DNA of 64,000 nucleotides from Desulfobacter sp. (GCA_028768525.1 CP054837.1:2947001-3011000); one strand, 5' to 3'. Positions 53,201 to 61,039 are shown, numbered from the stretch's first letter. The notes: generated by a model not told the origin, from the letters alone. Made by a program: numbers and translations.

Positions 53201-53641
53201 CTCCTTTGTCCAGAACACCTGGGCCAGGGTAACCTCCTGGAGATAACCCCTGTTTTTGAACCGGCCCAGGATCACCGAATAGCTGTTCTGGTCCCTCAGG
53301 GCAACGGATCTGGCGGCATGGCCCATGTCGCTGCGCTCGGACTTGTAATACCCCCGGACATAGGACCTGAGGCTGCGCTCACGGGTGTCGGCGCCGGCCG
53401 CCTTATTATAGGCTATCCTGTTTGCCGGAACCAGCAAGGTGGTCACGGCGTCCACCAGGGTGGACTTGCCCGAACCGATGTCTCCGGTGAGCAGGCCGTT
53501 ACGGCCCGCAAGATCCAGGCGCCATACCTTTTGGTGGAAGGTGCCCCAATTCAACACCTCAAGGGACTCAAGGCGGAAACCGGCCAGGGTGTCGTCCGGG
53601 GAGAAATCAAGGAGCCCCTGCTCCATTTTGTCAGCCTTCAT
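50246..53641 (-). CDS. jetC: Wadjet JetC, SMC/MukB-like ATPase
   Basis: The 1131-residue SMC-like motor extrudes DNA loops. Walker A GDIGSGKS is at residues 53-60. Long charged coiled coils run roughly 230-880 with a hinge-like globular part near the middle (YPDVAAWVDATHLKGRLVYY). The C-terminal head has the signature SGGQKEKLA (~1017) and Walker B FVAIDEAFG (~1053). I chose the ATG at 53641 because it precedes the conserved region and overlaps jetB by 11 bp; the open frame to 53812 is inside jetB. Length and architecture match type I Wadjet. Confidence 0.94.
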   Translation of the reverse strand: MKADKMEQGLLDFSPDDTLAGFRLESLEVLNWGTFHQKVWRLDLAGRNGLLTGDIGSGKSTLVDAVTTLLVPANRIAYNKAAGADTRERSLRSYVRGYYKSERSDMGHAARSVALRDQNSYSVILGRFKNRGYLQEVTLAQVFWTKEAKGQPERFYIVADRSLSVMEDFSNFGPDIGTLKKRLKKISGVDVFDSFPKYGAAFRRRFGIENDQALALFHQTVSMKSVGNLTAFVREHMLEPFDLTSRIDDLLHHFDDLNRAHEAVLKARKQIERLTPLVGDCERHRAQRGELKMFRACREALVPYFAWHKKVLYEKRILRLTQEQDRLERRAAAMEIDQRERRARREELKQDIADNGGDQLERLRTEIGRRTGEKDKRREQARRYADLARALDLSPVETAEEFEANIRRTRDLSQTLAVEEADIQNLRTDAEVEFRDLNTVHGELEQELASLSGRKTNIHIRQIRIRERLCAHLGLDEKELPFAGELIQVREDEKEWEGAAERLLHNFGLSLLVPERLYPDVAAWVDATHLKGRLVYYLVRTDKKPGIYDLHPLSLVKKLNLKSESPFYSWLEKELARRFNYACCEDMDLFRKERTAVTRAGQVKSRGNRHEKDDRRDIWDRSHYILGWSNEAKVKTLTARRRDLEKMIQEAADTIAHLKTRHGALGERIKNLARLEEYRAFTDLDWQSVSREIARLEDEKKRLEETSDILKTLGRRLERLEEEIAGAEQDLKDIYNDRAKNEARREQADLGLKNCEREMEPARAMGKELWDEMFDTLETLRSRRLDKHTLTVESCDGRQQDLRLVIQGEIKILDKRIRRLEEKIVRTMTDYRRDFPLETREVDDAVASGPEYAVMLEQLESDNLPRFESRFKALLNENTIREVANFQSQLLRERETIRERIDRINRSLSDIEYNPGRYILLEAEPNSDTEIRDFRDQLKACTEGALTGSEDNHYSEKKFLLVRNLIRRFRGREGFSDIDRRWTRKVTDVRNWFVFAASERWRQDHSEYEHYTDSGGKSGGQKEKLAYTVLAASLAYQFGLEWGAVRSRTFRFVAIDEAFGRGSDESTRYSLELFKKLNLQLLIVTPLQKIHIIEPYVSSVGLVYSRDGQEARLRNMSVEEYRSSAGNEGGE

Positions 53642-54251
53642 GGTTGCCGCCCCCCTTTGTCTCCTCCCTGTCCATACCGGAGCCGCGGTATTCTTCCAGC
53701 CGCCTGTCAAACTCATGGAGCCATTGGGCATCCACAAAGGCCTTGAGGATGCGAACCACCTCAATCTTATCCTTCTGGCCCTTGAGGCGGCGGATAAACC
53801 CCAACTCCCCAATCTTGTTCAGGTGGGCGTTGATTCGATCCAGCATTCTGGCCTCGTTGCTTCCTTCCGGGAAAAAGACCTTGACCATGTCGGCGATCTC
53901 CTCCACGGAAAGGATGAGCCGAGTCTCCTCCCCCGAGGCATCATTTTCAGCCAATTTTTTACGCAGCAAGGCGATGATCAAACTCACGGGGTAGGAGAGT
54001 TTCCGTTTCCCCACAAGCCTGGGCAGAGGCTCCTCCCCCTCGGCCGGCTCCCGGGTCCTCAGCCAGGCATAGCCTTCGGAATCGTCCAGCATCAGCTCCA
54101 GGCCCAGGACCTGTACATAATCCCTCACGGCCATCTGCCCCTCTTCCAGGTCCCGCCAGAGGGCTTCATCCTTTTCCCGGAAAACCACCCCCTTCATCAG
54201 GCCGATAAGGGGCTTTGATATGTTCACCGGATAATCAGTACTCTCTTCCAT
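53631..54251 (-). CDS. jetB: Wadjet JetB, MukE-like subunit (DUF4194)
   Basis: The 206-residue DUF4194 protein is the kleisin-associated winged-helix subunit bridging JetA and JetC. Seen: KPLIGLMKGVVFREKDEALW, YVQVLGLELMLDDSEGYAWLR, LSYPVSLIIALLRKKL and a C-terminal winged-helix segment. It begins 4 bp after the jetA stop. Confidence 0.92.
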   Translation of the reverse strand: MEESTDYPVNISKPLIGLMKGVVFREKDEALWRDLEEGQMAVRDYVQVLGLELMLDDSEGYAWLRTREPAEGEEPLPRLVGKRKLSYPVSLIIALLRKKLAENDASGEETRLILSVEEIADMVKVFFPEGSNEARMLDRINAHLNKIGELGFIRRLKGQKDKIEVVRILKAFVDAQWLHEFDRRLEEYRGSGMDREETKGGGNHEG

Positions 54252-54255
54252 AGCT

Positions 54256-55698
54256 CTACCTGTTGAAAATCACTTTATTAAATTCCGCCCGCAGTGACCT
54301 GCCCCGGCTGTCGGTCCAGAGGGCATGCTGGGTCTCGTTTTCATCAAACACCGCTTTTTCATCCTCTCCGGCAATACTCAGATATGCCACCAGCTCCGCC
54401 AGCCCCTTTTCCAGGGGATGGTCTTCAAGGATATCACCCAGGCTGACCTGGTCCCGGGACTGAAGGTGTGACCGGATCACCCCTTTAAGTTTGAGCTTAT
54501 CCACAAAGACCCCGGCGGTAAGCATCTCCGAGGGAATATCCGACCCGTCGCCCAGGGATACGGTTTCATTGATCACCGGCTTGATCGGAAAGGTGTACAT
54601 GGGCCGTTCCATGGGCAGGGAAACCGACGGGGCGGGAAGGTCAATGGATATGAAATCATTGCCCGGGGGCTCATCCTTTACCCTCACCCCTTGGGTTTCA
54701 ATGCTCTGTATCACCTGCATGATACGTTTATTCTCAAGAAAGGCCTGGTCGTCCAGGTACCGCCGCAGCTGGCCCGAAAGCTTGGCCACGGTGCGCTGGG
54801 TATGCTCCCCGGCCTCCAGCCAGTCGTAGTGGACCCTTTTTAGGCGCAGGTCCGGGGCCAGTTCCTGCACCGCATCCAGCTCGAACACCCGGTGGAGCAG
54901 GCCGGACAACTCTTCCTGCCGGGCCGGTGACATGAGCAGATCCCAGAATGAATTGAAGCTTTTGCCCTGGTCGGACTCGGCGATAACATCCCGTTCCCCG
55001 AAAAAATCCTCCAACAGATCCCCCTTGCTGCCCTCCCACAGGGCGATCTGCTCCCGGGTCTTACGGTCCAGCCGGCGGAAATTATACTCTACTTCCCGAA
55101 AATCGCTGAGCAGCTCCCTGGCGGTTTTCTGGACCTGGAAGAACCGATCCTTCAGGGCCGTATCCCCCAGAACATCCATCTGCCCTGCCCTGGCCCGCTC
55201 AAGCTCGGCCTCTATCCGGGCCTTCTCCTGCTCAAGGGCGGCGATCCGATTCTCGGCATCCTCTTCCGAGCCCCGGACCATCTGCCGCAACAGCTCGAAT
55301 ATGGTCATCAGCCTGGATTCTGTGCCGATAAAGGCCCGGCTTACCAGGCCCTCCAGCCAGAACAGAGCCTTTTCCACCCAGGGCATGAGATCGTAATGGA
55401 CCTCGTCGGATGCTTTGGGATAGAATTTGCGAAGCCAGCCCTTATCGTCCGAGGCCCAATCATCTAGATAGGCTTCCGCCGTCCGGGGAAAAGCATCCTC
55501 CCCTTCGTTCTCCCTGAGGACAAAAAGAAAATCCTCCAGGGCCGAGGCCAATTCCGCACGGCTTAAGGAACGATGGTTGGGCACAATAAAGGCCCGATGG
55601 AGAAAGGAGGCAATCAGGGGAGCATGGTCGGCCACCAGCAGCCGCCAGGCCGGGTGGTTCTTTCTTAGGGATTTTAATGTGTGGTAGTCAAATGCCAT
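54256..55698 (-). CDS. jetA: Wadjet JetA, MukF-like kleisin (DUF3375)
   Basis: The 480-residue DUF3375 protein is the kleisin of the Wadjet complex. Its start MAFDYHTLKSLRKNHPAWRL is typical, followed by a coiled coil near 160-230 and a C-terminal winged-helix region. DUF3375 identifies type I Wadjet. The ATG at 55698 is chosen on family grounds; the frame extends to 55761, overlapping the upstream AlbA_2 gene. No clear promoter lies in the 49-bp gap, so transcription from the upstream gene is likely. Confidence 0.92.
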   Translation of the reverse strand: MAFDYHTLKSLRKNHPAWRLLVADHAPLIASFLHRAFIVPNHRSLSRAELASALEDFLFVLRENEGEDAFPRTAEAYLDDWASDDKGWLRKFYPKASDEVHYDLMPWVEKALFWLEGLVSRAFIGTESRLMTIFELLRQMVRGSEEDAENRIAALEQEKARIEAELERARAGQMDVLGDTALKDRFFQVQKTARELLSDFREVEYNFRRLDRKTREQIALWEGSKGDLLEDFFGERDVIAESDQGKSFNSFWDLLMSPARQEELSGLLHRVFELDAVQELAPDLRLKRVHYDWLEAGEHTQRTVAKLSGQLRRYLDDQAFLENKRIMQVIQSIETQGVRVKDEPPGNDFISIDLPAPSVSLPMERPMYTFPIKPVINETVSLGDGSDIPSEMLTAGVFVDKLKLKGVIRSHLQSRDQVSLGDILEDHPLEKGLAELVAYLSIAGEDEKAVFDENETQHALWTDSRGRSLRAEFNKVIFNR

Positions 55699-55747
55699 GG
55701 TGATTAATTGATCATTTCTCCGGATTGTGCAAGATTCTCTTGCACCA

Positions 55748-57727
55748 TTAATCATGCTCACCTTCTGAATACCCCGGAACAGGATCTATTGTCGTGTATG
55801 CCTGCTTTGAATGTGTAGGAGTCTGAGGGAAGGCCAGGGCCAACTTCCCTTTATCAAGCAGGGGTTTGATGGTATTTTTCCTGAACGCTTTTGATTCGCG
55901 GTTCACCAGCCTGCACAACACCTGCTGGGTCAAATAATATGACTCACAGACGGTTAAAACGATGTCGGCCATATCTTTTTTATTCACCCGTTTTTTATTC
56001 CGGGCTTTTTGCGCTAGGGTCATAAGCCTGTCTGCAATGTCGTCCGAAACCCTCTCAAGGTCGTCTATCAAGGGTTTTCCAAGTTCCTTGATAATCAGGC
56101 AGCCGGTTTGATCACGCTCGTTATGACCCAAGCTCCCGCCGTTATGACCCAAGCTTATGACCCTAGCGTCCTTATCTGCTAGGGTCATAACGGAACTGTC
56201 CGAAAATATCTGGTCGGCACTGGGAAATTCCCGGCCCCGAAGATAATATACCGTACCCCGCCCCCGGCCCGTGGATTCAAGGAGGCCTTCTTTCATCAGC
56301 CTTTGAAATGCCAGGGTCAGATCATGGGCATGGTCCGTTGAAATTTCAGTCATCCGACGGTGGCTGATCACCTCCTCCGTGGCTGCCGATGCCAGTATAA
56401 GTTTTTCCAGCTCCGGGAGATGATCAAATTCATCTCCGATGGACTGCCTCAATTCATTAACAACTTTTTCCGGAAATAGATCCAGCATCCGGAGTTCAAG
56501 AAGGGTTTGTTCAAAGGGCTGCTCTTTTTCATACAGCACCGGGCTGCGCCAATGCTGGCTGTCCCATCCCTGGTAAATTTTAGGAATACCGCTGCCGGCC
56601 TGCTCCCCAAGCCCGATATAACGAAACATCTGGTGAATCCGGCGGTTTCGGCAATCACTGTCACCGCCCTGGACGGCGATCTCTTTGGGGATTCGCATCA
56701 GCCCCGGATTCCTGAATCCGAACATATCCGGCCGTTTGACAATCAGTACAGAGGCCCTTTCCGTATAGTCCGCATGGACAAGGCTGTTGACAAGAGCTTC
56801 ACGCAGAGACTGATGAACCAGGGTATCATCCCTGCGAAGATCTTTTTCAAGTTTAAAAGGGACTTTCAGGTCGGCGGTCAGTTTGGTAATGACTTTTCTG
56901 TAAAAATCAAAAAGATTCCCGGACCAGGAGCCGTCCAGGGTCAGCCGGTCAATCCACCGGGTATCGGCTTTGGCATCTGGCCGCTCCTGATAATCCAGCA
57001 TGTAATTGGGGAATGCCTCTTGGATAGCAGGCAGTTGACCGAACATGAGAAGTCCGGCCCGTGTCAGCGCACCGATCCCGGATTCCCTGTCCTTTCTCCA
57101 CCCGCCGATGTTCTTCAAAAAAGCCACCGGCTCCAACTGGTTCCAGGGATGATCCGGCTGCAGGTTCATATACAACTGCCGGTAGGCATTGAAACTGTCC
57201 AGATCAATATCTTCAATGCCGAACCCTTTTAACAACTCAGCATCCCTGCCGTCCTCGACCTGTTCAGCCATCATCCGCCTGACGGTCTCTTCCCTGCAGA
57301 TCAGATCTCCAGTCTCCCCCCTTTTGTAGGTGCCGGTCAAGGGGTTGTTATTGATGAATACCGGCTTTTGTTTTCTGGCGGCCCGGGGCACAGAGATCTG
57401 AATCAAGGTCTTGCCGTCTATTTCCAGCAGCCGTACATCTTTTTGCCCCAGCAGACAGACACTGACTTTTTTAGGATCATTCAACAGGCTCCACAAATCA
57501 TCGGTTACCTTCTGCGGCCTAGTGATCCCTTTGACCTTGAACCCAGTTTTGGTTTCCTTTAACCCGAGAATCACATCCCCGCCGTAGGAATTGGCAAAGG
57601 CGCTGTAGGTAGGCCAAAAATCCTTGGGCAGCTCCCCTTTACCGTCTTTGCCTGCGGCCAGCTTGCACTCGATCTCATAGGTTTCGCTCAGGGCTGAGAT
57701 GTCATCTAAGGTTTTGATTTCAAGCAT
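55748..57727 (-). CDS. AlbA_2/Schlafen-domain ATP-binding regulator upstream of Wadjet
   Basis: The 659-residue protein has an N-terminal AlbA_2 (Schlafen-like) domain (YEIECKLAAG, then AFANSYGGDVILGLKE and RETGDLICREETVRRM). A central HATPase_c_4 region follows (HQSLREALVNSLVHADY; MFGFRNPGLMRIPKE; RNRRIHQMFRYIGLGEQAGSG), then C-terminal winged-helix parts. Such proteins are often annotated as RecG-like regulators and are frequent in defence islands. GGAGG precedes the ATG. It lies 49 bp upstream of jetA on the same strand and so may be part of the defence operon. A linker at ~519-548 is built from the short DNA repeats listed separately. Confidence 0.82.
   Translation of the reverse strand: MLEIKTLDDISALSETYEIECKLAAGKDGKGELPKDFWPTYSAFANSYGGDVILGLKETKTGFKVKGITRPQKVTDDLWSLLNDPKKVSVCLLGQKDVRLLEIDGKTLIQISVPRAARKQKPVFINNNPLTGTYKRGETGDLICREETVRRMMAEQVEDGRDAELLKGFGIEDIDLDSFNAYRQLYMNLQPDHPWNQLEPVAFLKNIGGWRKDRESGIGALTRAGLLMFGQLPAIQEAFPNYMLDYQERPDAKADTRWIDRLTLDGSWSGNLFDFYRKVITKLTADLKVPFKLEKDLRRDDTLVHQSLREALVNSLVHADYTERASVLIVKRPDMFGFRNPGLMRIPKEIAVQGGDSDCRNRRIHQMFRYIGLGEQAGSGIPKIYQGWDSQHWRSPVLYEKEQPFEQTLLELRMLDLFPEKVVNELRQSIGDEFDHLPELEKLILASAATEEVISHRRMTEISTDHAHDLTLAFQRLMKEGLLESTGRGRGTVYYLRGREFPSADQIFSDSSVMTLADKDARVISLGHNGGSLGHNERDQTGCLIIKELGKPLIDDLERVSDDIADRLMTLAQKARNKKRVNKKDMADIVLTVCESYYLTQQVLCRLVNRESKAFRKNTIKPLLDKGKLALAFPQTPTHSKQAYTTIDPVPGYSEGEHD
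56013..56190. repeat. Five copies of a 13-bp element inside the AlbA_2 gene
   Basis: TTATGACCC(T/A)AGC occurs at 56121-56133, 56142-56154 and 56155-56167, and inverted as GCTAGGGTCATAA at 56178-56190 and 56013-56025. Copies at 56155 and 56178 form a perfect 13-bp inverted repeat with a 10-bp loop; those at 56121 and 56142 are direct repeats 21 bp apart. They encode MTLA/RVIS/SLGHN peptides in the linker. Confidence 0.8.
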
Positions 57728-57851
57728 GGGGCCTCCGATTACTCAAGCATAAAAAATCAATAAGCATTAACCGATTTCCTAGTGCTTTATTTCAACTAAT
57801 GTCTGACATTGCAACCAAAGAATGAAAATGTGATGTTAAACAGGGCACCCG

Positions 57852-58172
57852 TCAAAACAACTTAAAATATCTGTCAAATACATATTTTCTATTCCGTTTG
57901 TTACCGGTGTATTCAACGATGAACGGCTCTGCTTCCAGGGTTTTTAACACATTGCGTATTGTTCTGAGCGTCATTGACAGGAATTTTTCGATTTCTTTCA
58001 CATTTAATAAGGGTTTTTGATAAAAAAGCTCTAAAATCCTATTGGCATCCTCCAAAAGTACATTGATGGCGGGATCATCCCAAATCCAGGTTCTGTTAAT
58101 TCTTTTCGGAGAAAAACTTTTATACTGATATTGCTGTTTATACTGCCCTGCTTTAAATTCCTTTAAATTCAT
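57852..58172 (-). pseudogene. Fic-family protein remnant: N- and C-terminal ends joined, catalytic core missing
   Basis: The 106-residue reading frame begins like a Fic AMP-transferase (MNLKEFKAGQYKQQYQYKSF, then RINRTWIWDDPAINVLLEDANRIL). It then jumps directly to the C-terminal winged helix of the same family (YQKPLLNVKEIEKFLSM, then EYTGNKRNRKYVFDRYF). The ~250-270 residues between, including the inhibitory helix and the HPFxDGNGR catalytic loop, are absent, and the frame stays open. An in-frame deletion is the simplest account. The remaining DNA-binding end might still act on the repeats upstream, so the product may survive as a small regulator. Confidence 0.7.
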
Positions 58173-58214
58173 TATATACTCGATTTCATTCCCTTGATAA
58201 TTTCATAGGGCAAT

Positions 58215-58276
58215 ATATCAGCTTTTTTTCCGCACTCAAATCCATACGGAAAAATATCGCCTTTTTTTCCGCATGG
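58215..58276. promoter_or_regulatory. Repeat-rich operator upstream of the Fic remnant
   Basis: ATATCAGCTTTTTTTCCGCA (58215-58234) recurs as ATATCGCCTTTTTTTCCGCA (58254-58273), 39 bp apart. The second copy also forms an inverted repeat: CCATACGGAAAAA (58242-58254) with TTTTTCCGCATGG (58264-58276), one mismatch. The block lies between the leftward Fic remnant and the rightward CMD gene and could bind a regulator controlling either. Confidence 0.6.
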
Positions 58277-58357
58277 AGTTTGATAGTAGGGTAATAAATC
58301 GAACCTAAAAGATGGGTAACGACAGAACCAACACCTTTAATTGACAAAGGAGGTCCC

Positions 58358-58669
58358 ATGTATCTTCCGGAAAAATACAAAACTTTTTCTTCAGACTATC
58401 CAGAAATTTTTAAGGCGTACAAGGAAATGGGCACCCTGATAAGGGAATCCGGCCCATTGGACGAAAAAAGTCAGAACCTGGTAAAGCTGGGCATAGCCGT
58501 AGGTGCCAACTCCAGGGGCGGGGTGATGTCCCATACCAGAAAGGCCCTGGATTCGGGCGCCACCAAGGAAGAGATCAAGCACGCCGTGCTCCTGGCCCTC
58601 TCCACCACGGGCTTTCCCAATATGATCGCGGCCATGTACTGGGCCGACGAGGTGCTTCAGAAAAGCTAA
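58358..58669 (+). CDS. Carboxymuconolactone decarboxylase (AhpD-like) family protein without the CxxC pair
   Basis: The 103-residue all-helical protein fits the CMD family: LDEKSQNLVKLGIAVGANSRGG, then MSHTRKALDSGATKEEIKHAVLLAL. In AhpD-type reductants a C-x-x-C-x3-H motif precedes this His; here the cysteines are absent, so disulfide chemistry is unlikely. Activity unknown. AAAGGAGG lies six bases before the ATG. Its stop overlaps the stop of the convergent siroheme-type gene. Confidence 0.8.
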   Translation: MYLPEKYKTFSSDYPEIFKAYKEMGTLIRESGPLDEKSQNLVKLGIAVGANSRGGVMSHTRKALDSGATKEEIKHAVLLALSTTGFPNMIAAMYWADEVLQKS

Positions 58670-59448
58670 AGGATCTGGGAAAGGGACGCCAGAAGATGTG
58701 AAAAGCGTTTTCCGCCCCTGGAATTGGCTTTGTAAAATTCAATACAGCGCCGGACCAGGTCCAGCACCGCTTCATGGGTAAGAATACCCGCCACCTCCAG
58801 CCCCAGTCGGGGATGGCGGCCCAGGCGGCCGCCCAGAAGCACCCGGTAGCCGGTGCTGCCGGTATCCAGGGTGCCGGTGGGGCAGGCGCCCATGCATTTG
58901 CCGCAGGCCAGGCAGGCGTCCATATTTATTTTTGGCCCCGTATCCTCCAGGACAATGGCCTGCTCAGGGCAAGTCTCCACGCAAACTTCGCATTGGGAAC
59001 AGGGGGCCCCTGTGATGCCGGGGAGGGCTGCGCCGATGATGCCGATGTCCGTAATCTGGGGACGGGAGCAGGCATTGGGGCAGTCGGAGATGGAAACCCT
59101 GAATTCGTGGTGAAACTTGAGGCCGCCCTTGACCTCTGATTTCAGGAAATCCAGGATCTGGGCATTCTCCATCAGGGCGTGGATATCTTTGACCAGTTGG
59201 GCCGTGGACGGGGCCACGGAGTTGGGGCAGCCCGCCCCGCCGAAGCAGGCGGAGACATCATGGCCCTTGATTTCGCTTTCCATCCCCTCCTTGGAGAGAA
59301 ACTTTTTCTTCAGGGCCTGGACATCCCCCAGGGTGACCTTGCCCCCGCCCTTGTCCGCGACAAAGGTTTCCACCCGTTTGCGGACTTTTTTCCGGATAAA
59401 GAAGGGAACCTTTTTGATGGCGGCATCGGCCTCTTTTTCCCAGATCAA
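58666..59448 (-). CDS. Siroheme/4Fe-4S sulfite-reductase-like protein with PCP_red domain and two ferredoxin clusters
   Basis: The 260-residue protein starts with a ~50-residue helical PCP_red-type segment (WEKEADAAIKKVPFFIRKKV). The coupled siroheme-[4Fe-4S] cysteines follow: CFGGAGC (C-x5-C) and CPNAC (C-x3-C). Then two ferredoxin motifs, CSQCEVCVETCP and CLACGKCMGACP. This is the C-terminal half of a nitrite/sulfite reductase fold, much shorter than catalytic enzymes. It starts with TTG overlapping the ferredoxin gene stop (TTGA). In an hcp operon it may pass electrons or reduce a nitrogen oxide; the activity is not established. Confidence 0.78.
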   Translation of the reverse strand: MIWEKEADAAIKKVPFFIRKKVRKRVETFVADKGGGKVTLGDVQALKKKFLSKEGMESEIKGHDVSACFGGAGCPNSVAPSTAQLVKDIHALMENAQILDFLKSEVKGGLKFHHEFRVSISDCPNACSRPQITDIGIIGAALPGITGAPCSQCEVCVETCPEQAIVLEDTGPKINMDACLACGKCMGACPTGTLDTGSTGYRVLLGGRLGRHPRLGLEVAGILTHEAVLDLVRRCIEFYKANSRGGKRFSHLLASLSQIL

Positions 59449-60170
59449 GAGAGGATTTCCCCCCTGGCCGACACTGTCACTTCTTTAAAAGGAATATCCA
59501 TTCCGGATTTTTCCAGGGCCTTTTTAATGATCCCGGCCATGCCCGAACAGCAGGGTACCTCCATCACTACTGTCGTGACGGATTTTATGCCGGACTCGGC
59601 AAAGACATCCGCCAGTTTGTCCACGTATGCCTGGGCATCGTCAAACTTGGGGCAGCCGATCATCACCGCCTTACCCTTGAGGAAGTCGGCGTGGAAGGAA
59701 GGATAGGCCACAGGCACGCAGTCGGCGGCGATGAGCAGGTCCGCCCCCCGCAGGAAAGGCGCACCGGCAGGCACCAAACGGATCTGTACGGGCCAGTGCC
59801 CAAGGGCGGAAGGTCCGCCGGAGGCGATTTCCTTTCCCCCGGCCAAACCGGGGCCGGCCATGGGAAAGGTTTTTATTGCGGCGGAGGGGCAGCCGCCGAC
59901 AGGAGCGGATTTTTCTTCAGCCCCCTGGGCCTTAAGCATCTCTTCCACGGCTTCCTCGTCAAATTCGTCCGCCTCCCGCTCTACCAGGGCCAATGCCCCC
60001 TGGGGGCAGTCCCCCAGACAGGCGCCCAGGCCGTCGCAGTACTTGTCCGCCACCACCTTGGCCTTGCCATCAATAATCCGGATGGCGCCTTCGGCACAGG
60101 AGGGAACACAATTGCCGCAGCCGTCGCATTTTTCTTCGTCTATTTCAATGATTTTACGCATTACTTTCAT
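59445..60170 (-). CDS. Two-cluster ferredoxin-type protein of the hcp operon
   Basis: The 241-residue protein has an N-terminal 4Fe-4S motif CDGCGNCVPSCAEG and a second, CDGLGACLGDCPQG, with an unusual L at one position. A ~130-residue C-terminal domain follows with further cysteines (DCVPVAY, IGCPKFDD, VPCCSGM), a layout common next to Hcp in anaerobes. It probably donates electrons to Hcp. AAGGAG precedes the ATG at good spacing; 57 bp separate it from the HD gene. Confidence 0.85.
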   Translation of the reverse strand: MKVMRKIIEIDEEKCDGCGNCVPSCAEGAIRIIDGKAKVVADKYCDGLGACLGDCPQGALALVEREADEFDEEAVEEMLKAQGAEEKSAPVGGCPSAAIKTFPMAGPGLAGGKEIASGGPSALGHWPVQIRLVPAGAPFLRGADLLIAADCVPVAYPSFHADFLKGKAVMIGCPKFDDAQAYVDKLADVFAESGIKSVTTVVMEVPCCSGMAGIIKKALEKSGMDIPFKEVTVSARGEILS

Positions 60171-60227
60171 GGTATATCTCCTTCAGACACCCGGCCGGCG
60201 CAACCCGGCAAGGTCCTGTTGTTTACT

Positions 60228-60965
60228 TTATTCTTCGGCCCTGATCAAGACCTCTTTTGCCAGGGCCCGTCCTGACGGGGTCAGGTAAAGGCGGTCGATC
60301 TTTTTTGAAAATGATTCCGGGTCCACTCCGTTCTTTTTTTCGCACTCGCCCATGTTGACCAGCATGTCGGCGTCGTAGAGCACCTTGAAATTAAGGGTGT
60401 CATTTTCCCGGGGGCTGTGGTGGTGGCCGACAATATCGCAGACCTCCTCAATGAGTGGCGGCTTGGCCCCCAGCTTTTCCAGCAGGGCCTTTGCCACGGG
60501 CGGGCCTTCAATCTCCTGGTATTTGGCGGCGGAAGAGTTGTATTTTTCCTCGGCATTCTTGATGCCGATGTCGTGGAGGTAGGCGGCGCAGAGCACAACG
60601 GCCAAGTTGGCCTTTTCCTGTTTACCCAGTTGTTCGGCGTATCGGGCCACCTTTGAGGCATGGCCGATCCGTTTGAAATCCCTGCCGAAGTACCGTTTCA
60701 TTTCCACGGCCACCCGGTCCTTGAGCAGGTCTTCCCGCTGGGCTACAAATTCTTCGGGAAGGGTGCCCAGGCATTGTTCGGCAAATTGGCAATAGGCGGC
60801 GCAGCCGAAATCCATCTTTGGATTAACGATTTTTTTCCTGCAGCCCGGACAGCGCCGGGTGGCATCGTCCTTAAAAAATTCCATGGGGTGGCCGCATTCA
60901 GGGCATTGGGTCTCAAATATGGCATCGGCATTCCAGTATTGGGTATCCTGTCCCGGGCATTTCAT
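60228..60965 (-). CDS. HD-domain phosphohydrolase with N-terminal zinc ribbon
   Basis: The 245-residue protein begins with two zinc-ribbon CxxC pairs (CPECG, CPGCR) and a further cysteine-rich stretch (FGCAAYCQFAEQCLG), then an HD domain with HASKVARYAEQL, the YLHDIG metal-binding HD pair and VGHHHSPREND. HD proteins hydrolyse phosphate esters, often of nucleotides. Its role beside Hcp is unknown; the neighbourhood suggests stress signalling. GGAGG precedes the ATG. It is 74 bp downstream of hcp. Confidence 0.85.
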   Translation of the reverse strand: MKCPGQDTQYWNADAIFETQCPECGHPMEFFKDDATRRCPGCRKKIVNPKMDFGCAAYCQFAEQCLGTLPEEFVAQREDLLKDRVAVEMKRYFGRDFKRIGHASKVARYAEQLGKQEKANLAVVLCAAYLHDIGIKNAEEKYNSSAAKYQEIEGPPVAKALLEKLGAKPPLIEEVCDIVGHHHSPRENDTLNFKVLYDADMLVNMGECEKKNGVDPESFSKKIDRLYLTPSGRALAKEVLIRAEE

Positions 60966-61039
60966 GGTATCGCCCTCCTATCTGCTTATTATTCCAGGTT
61001 GTCGGGCCGGGCAGGGGGAATCTGCCCGGCCCCGGTTAA

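Noticed and set aside
58186..58380. 64-residue leftward open frame upstream of the Fic remnant
   Set aside because: It covers the operator repeats and the ribosome site of the rightward CMD gene; its repeated AEKK segments merely translate the DNA repeats.
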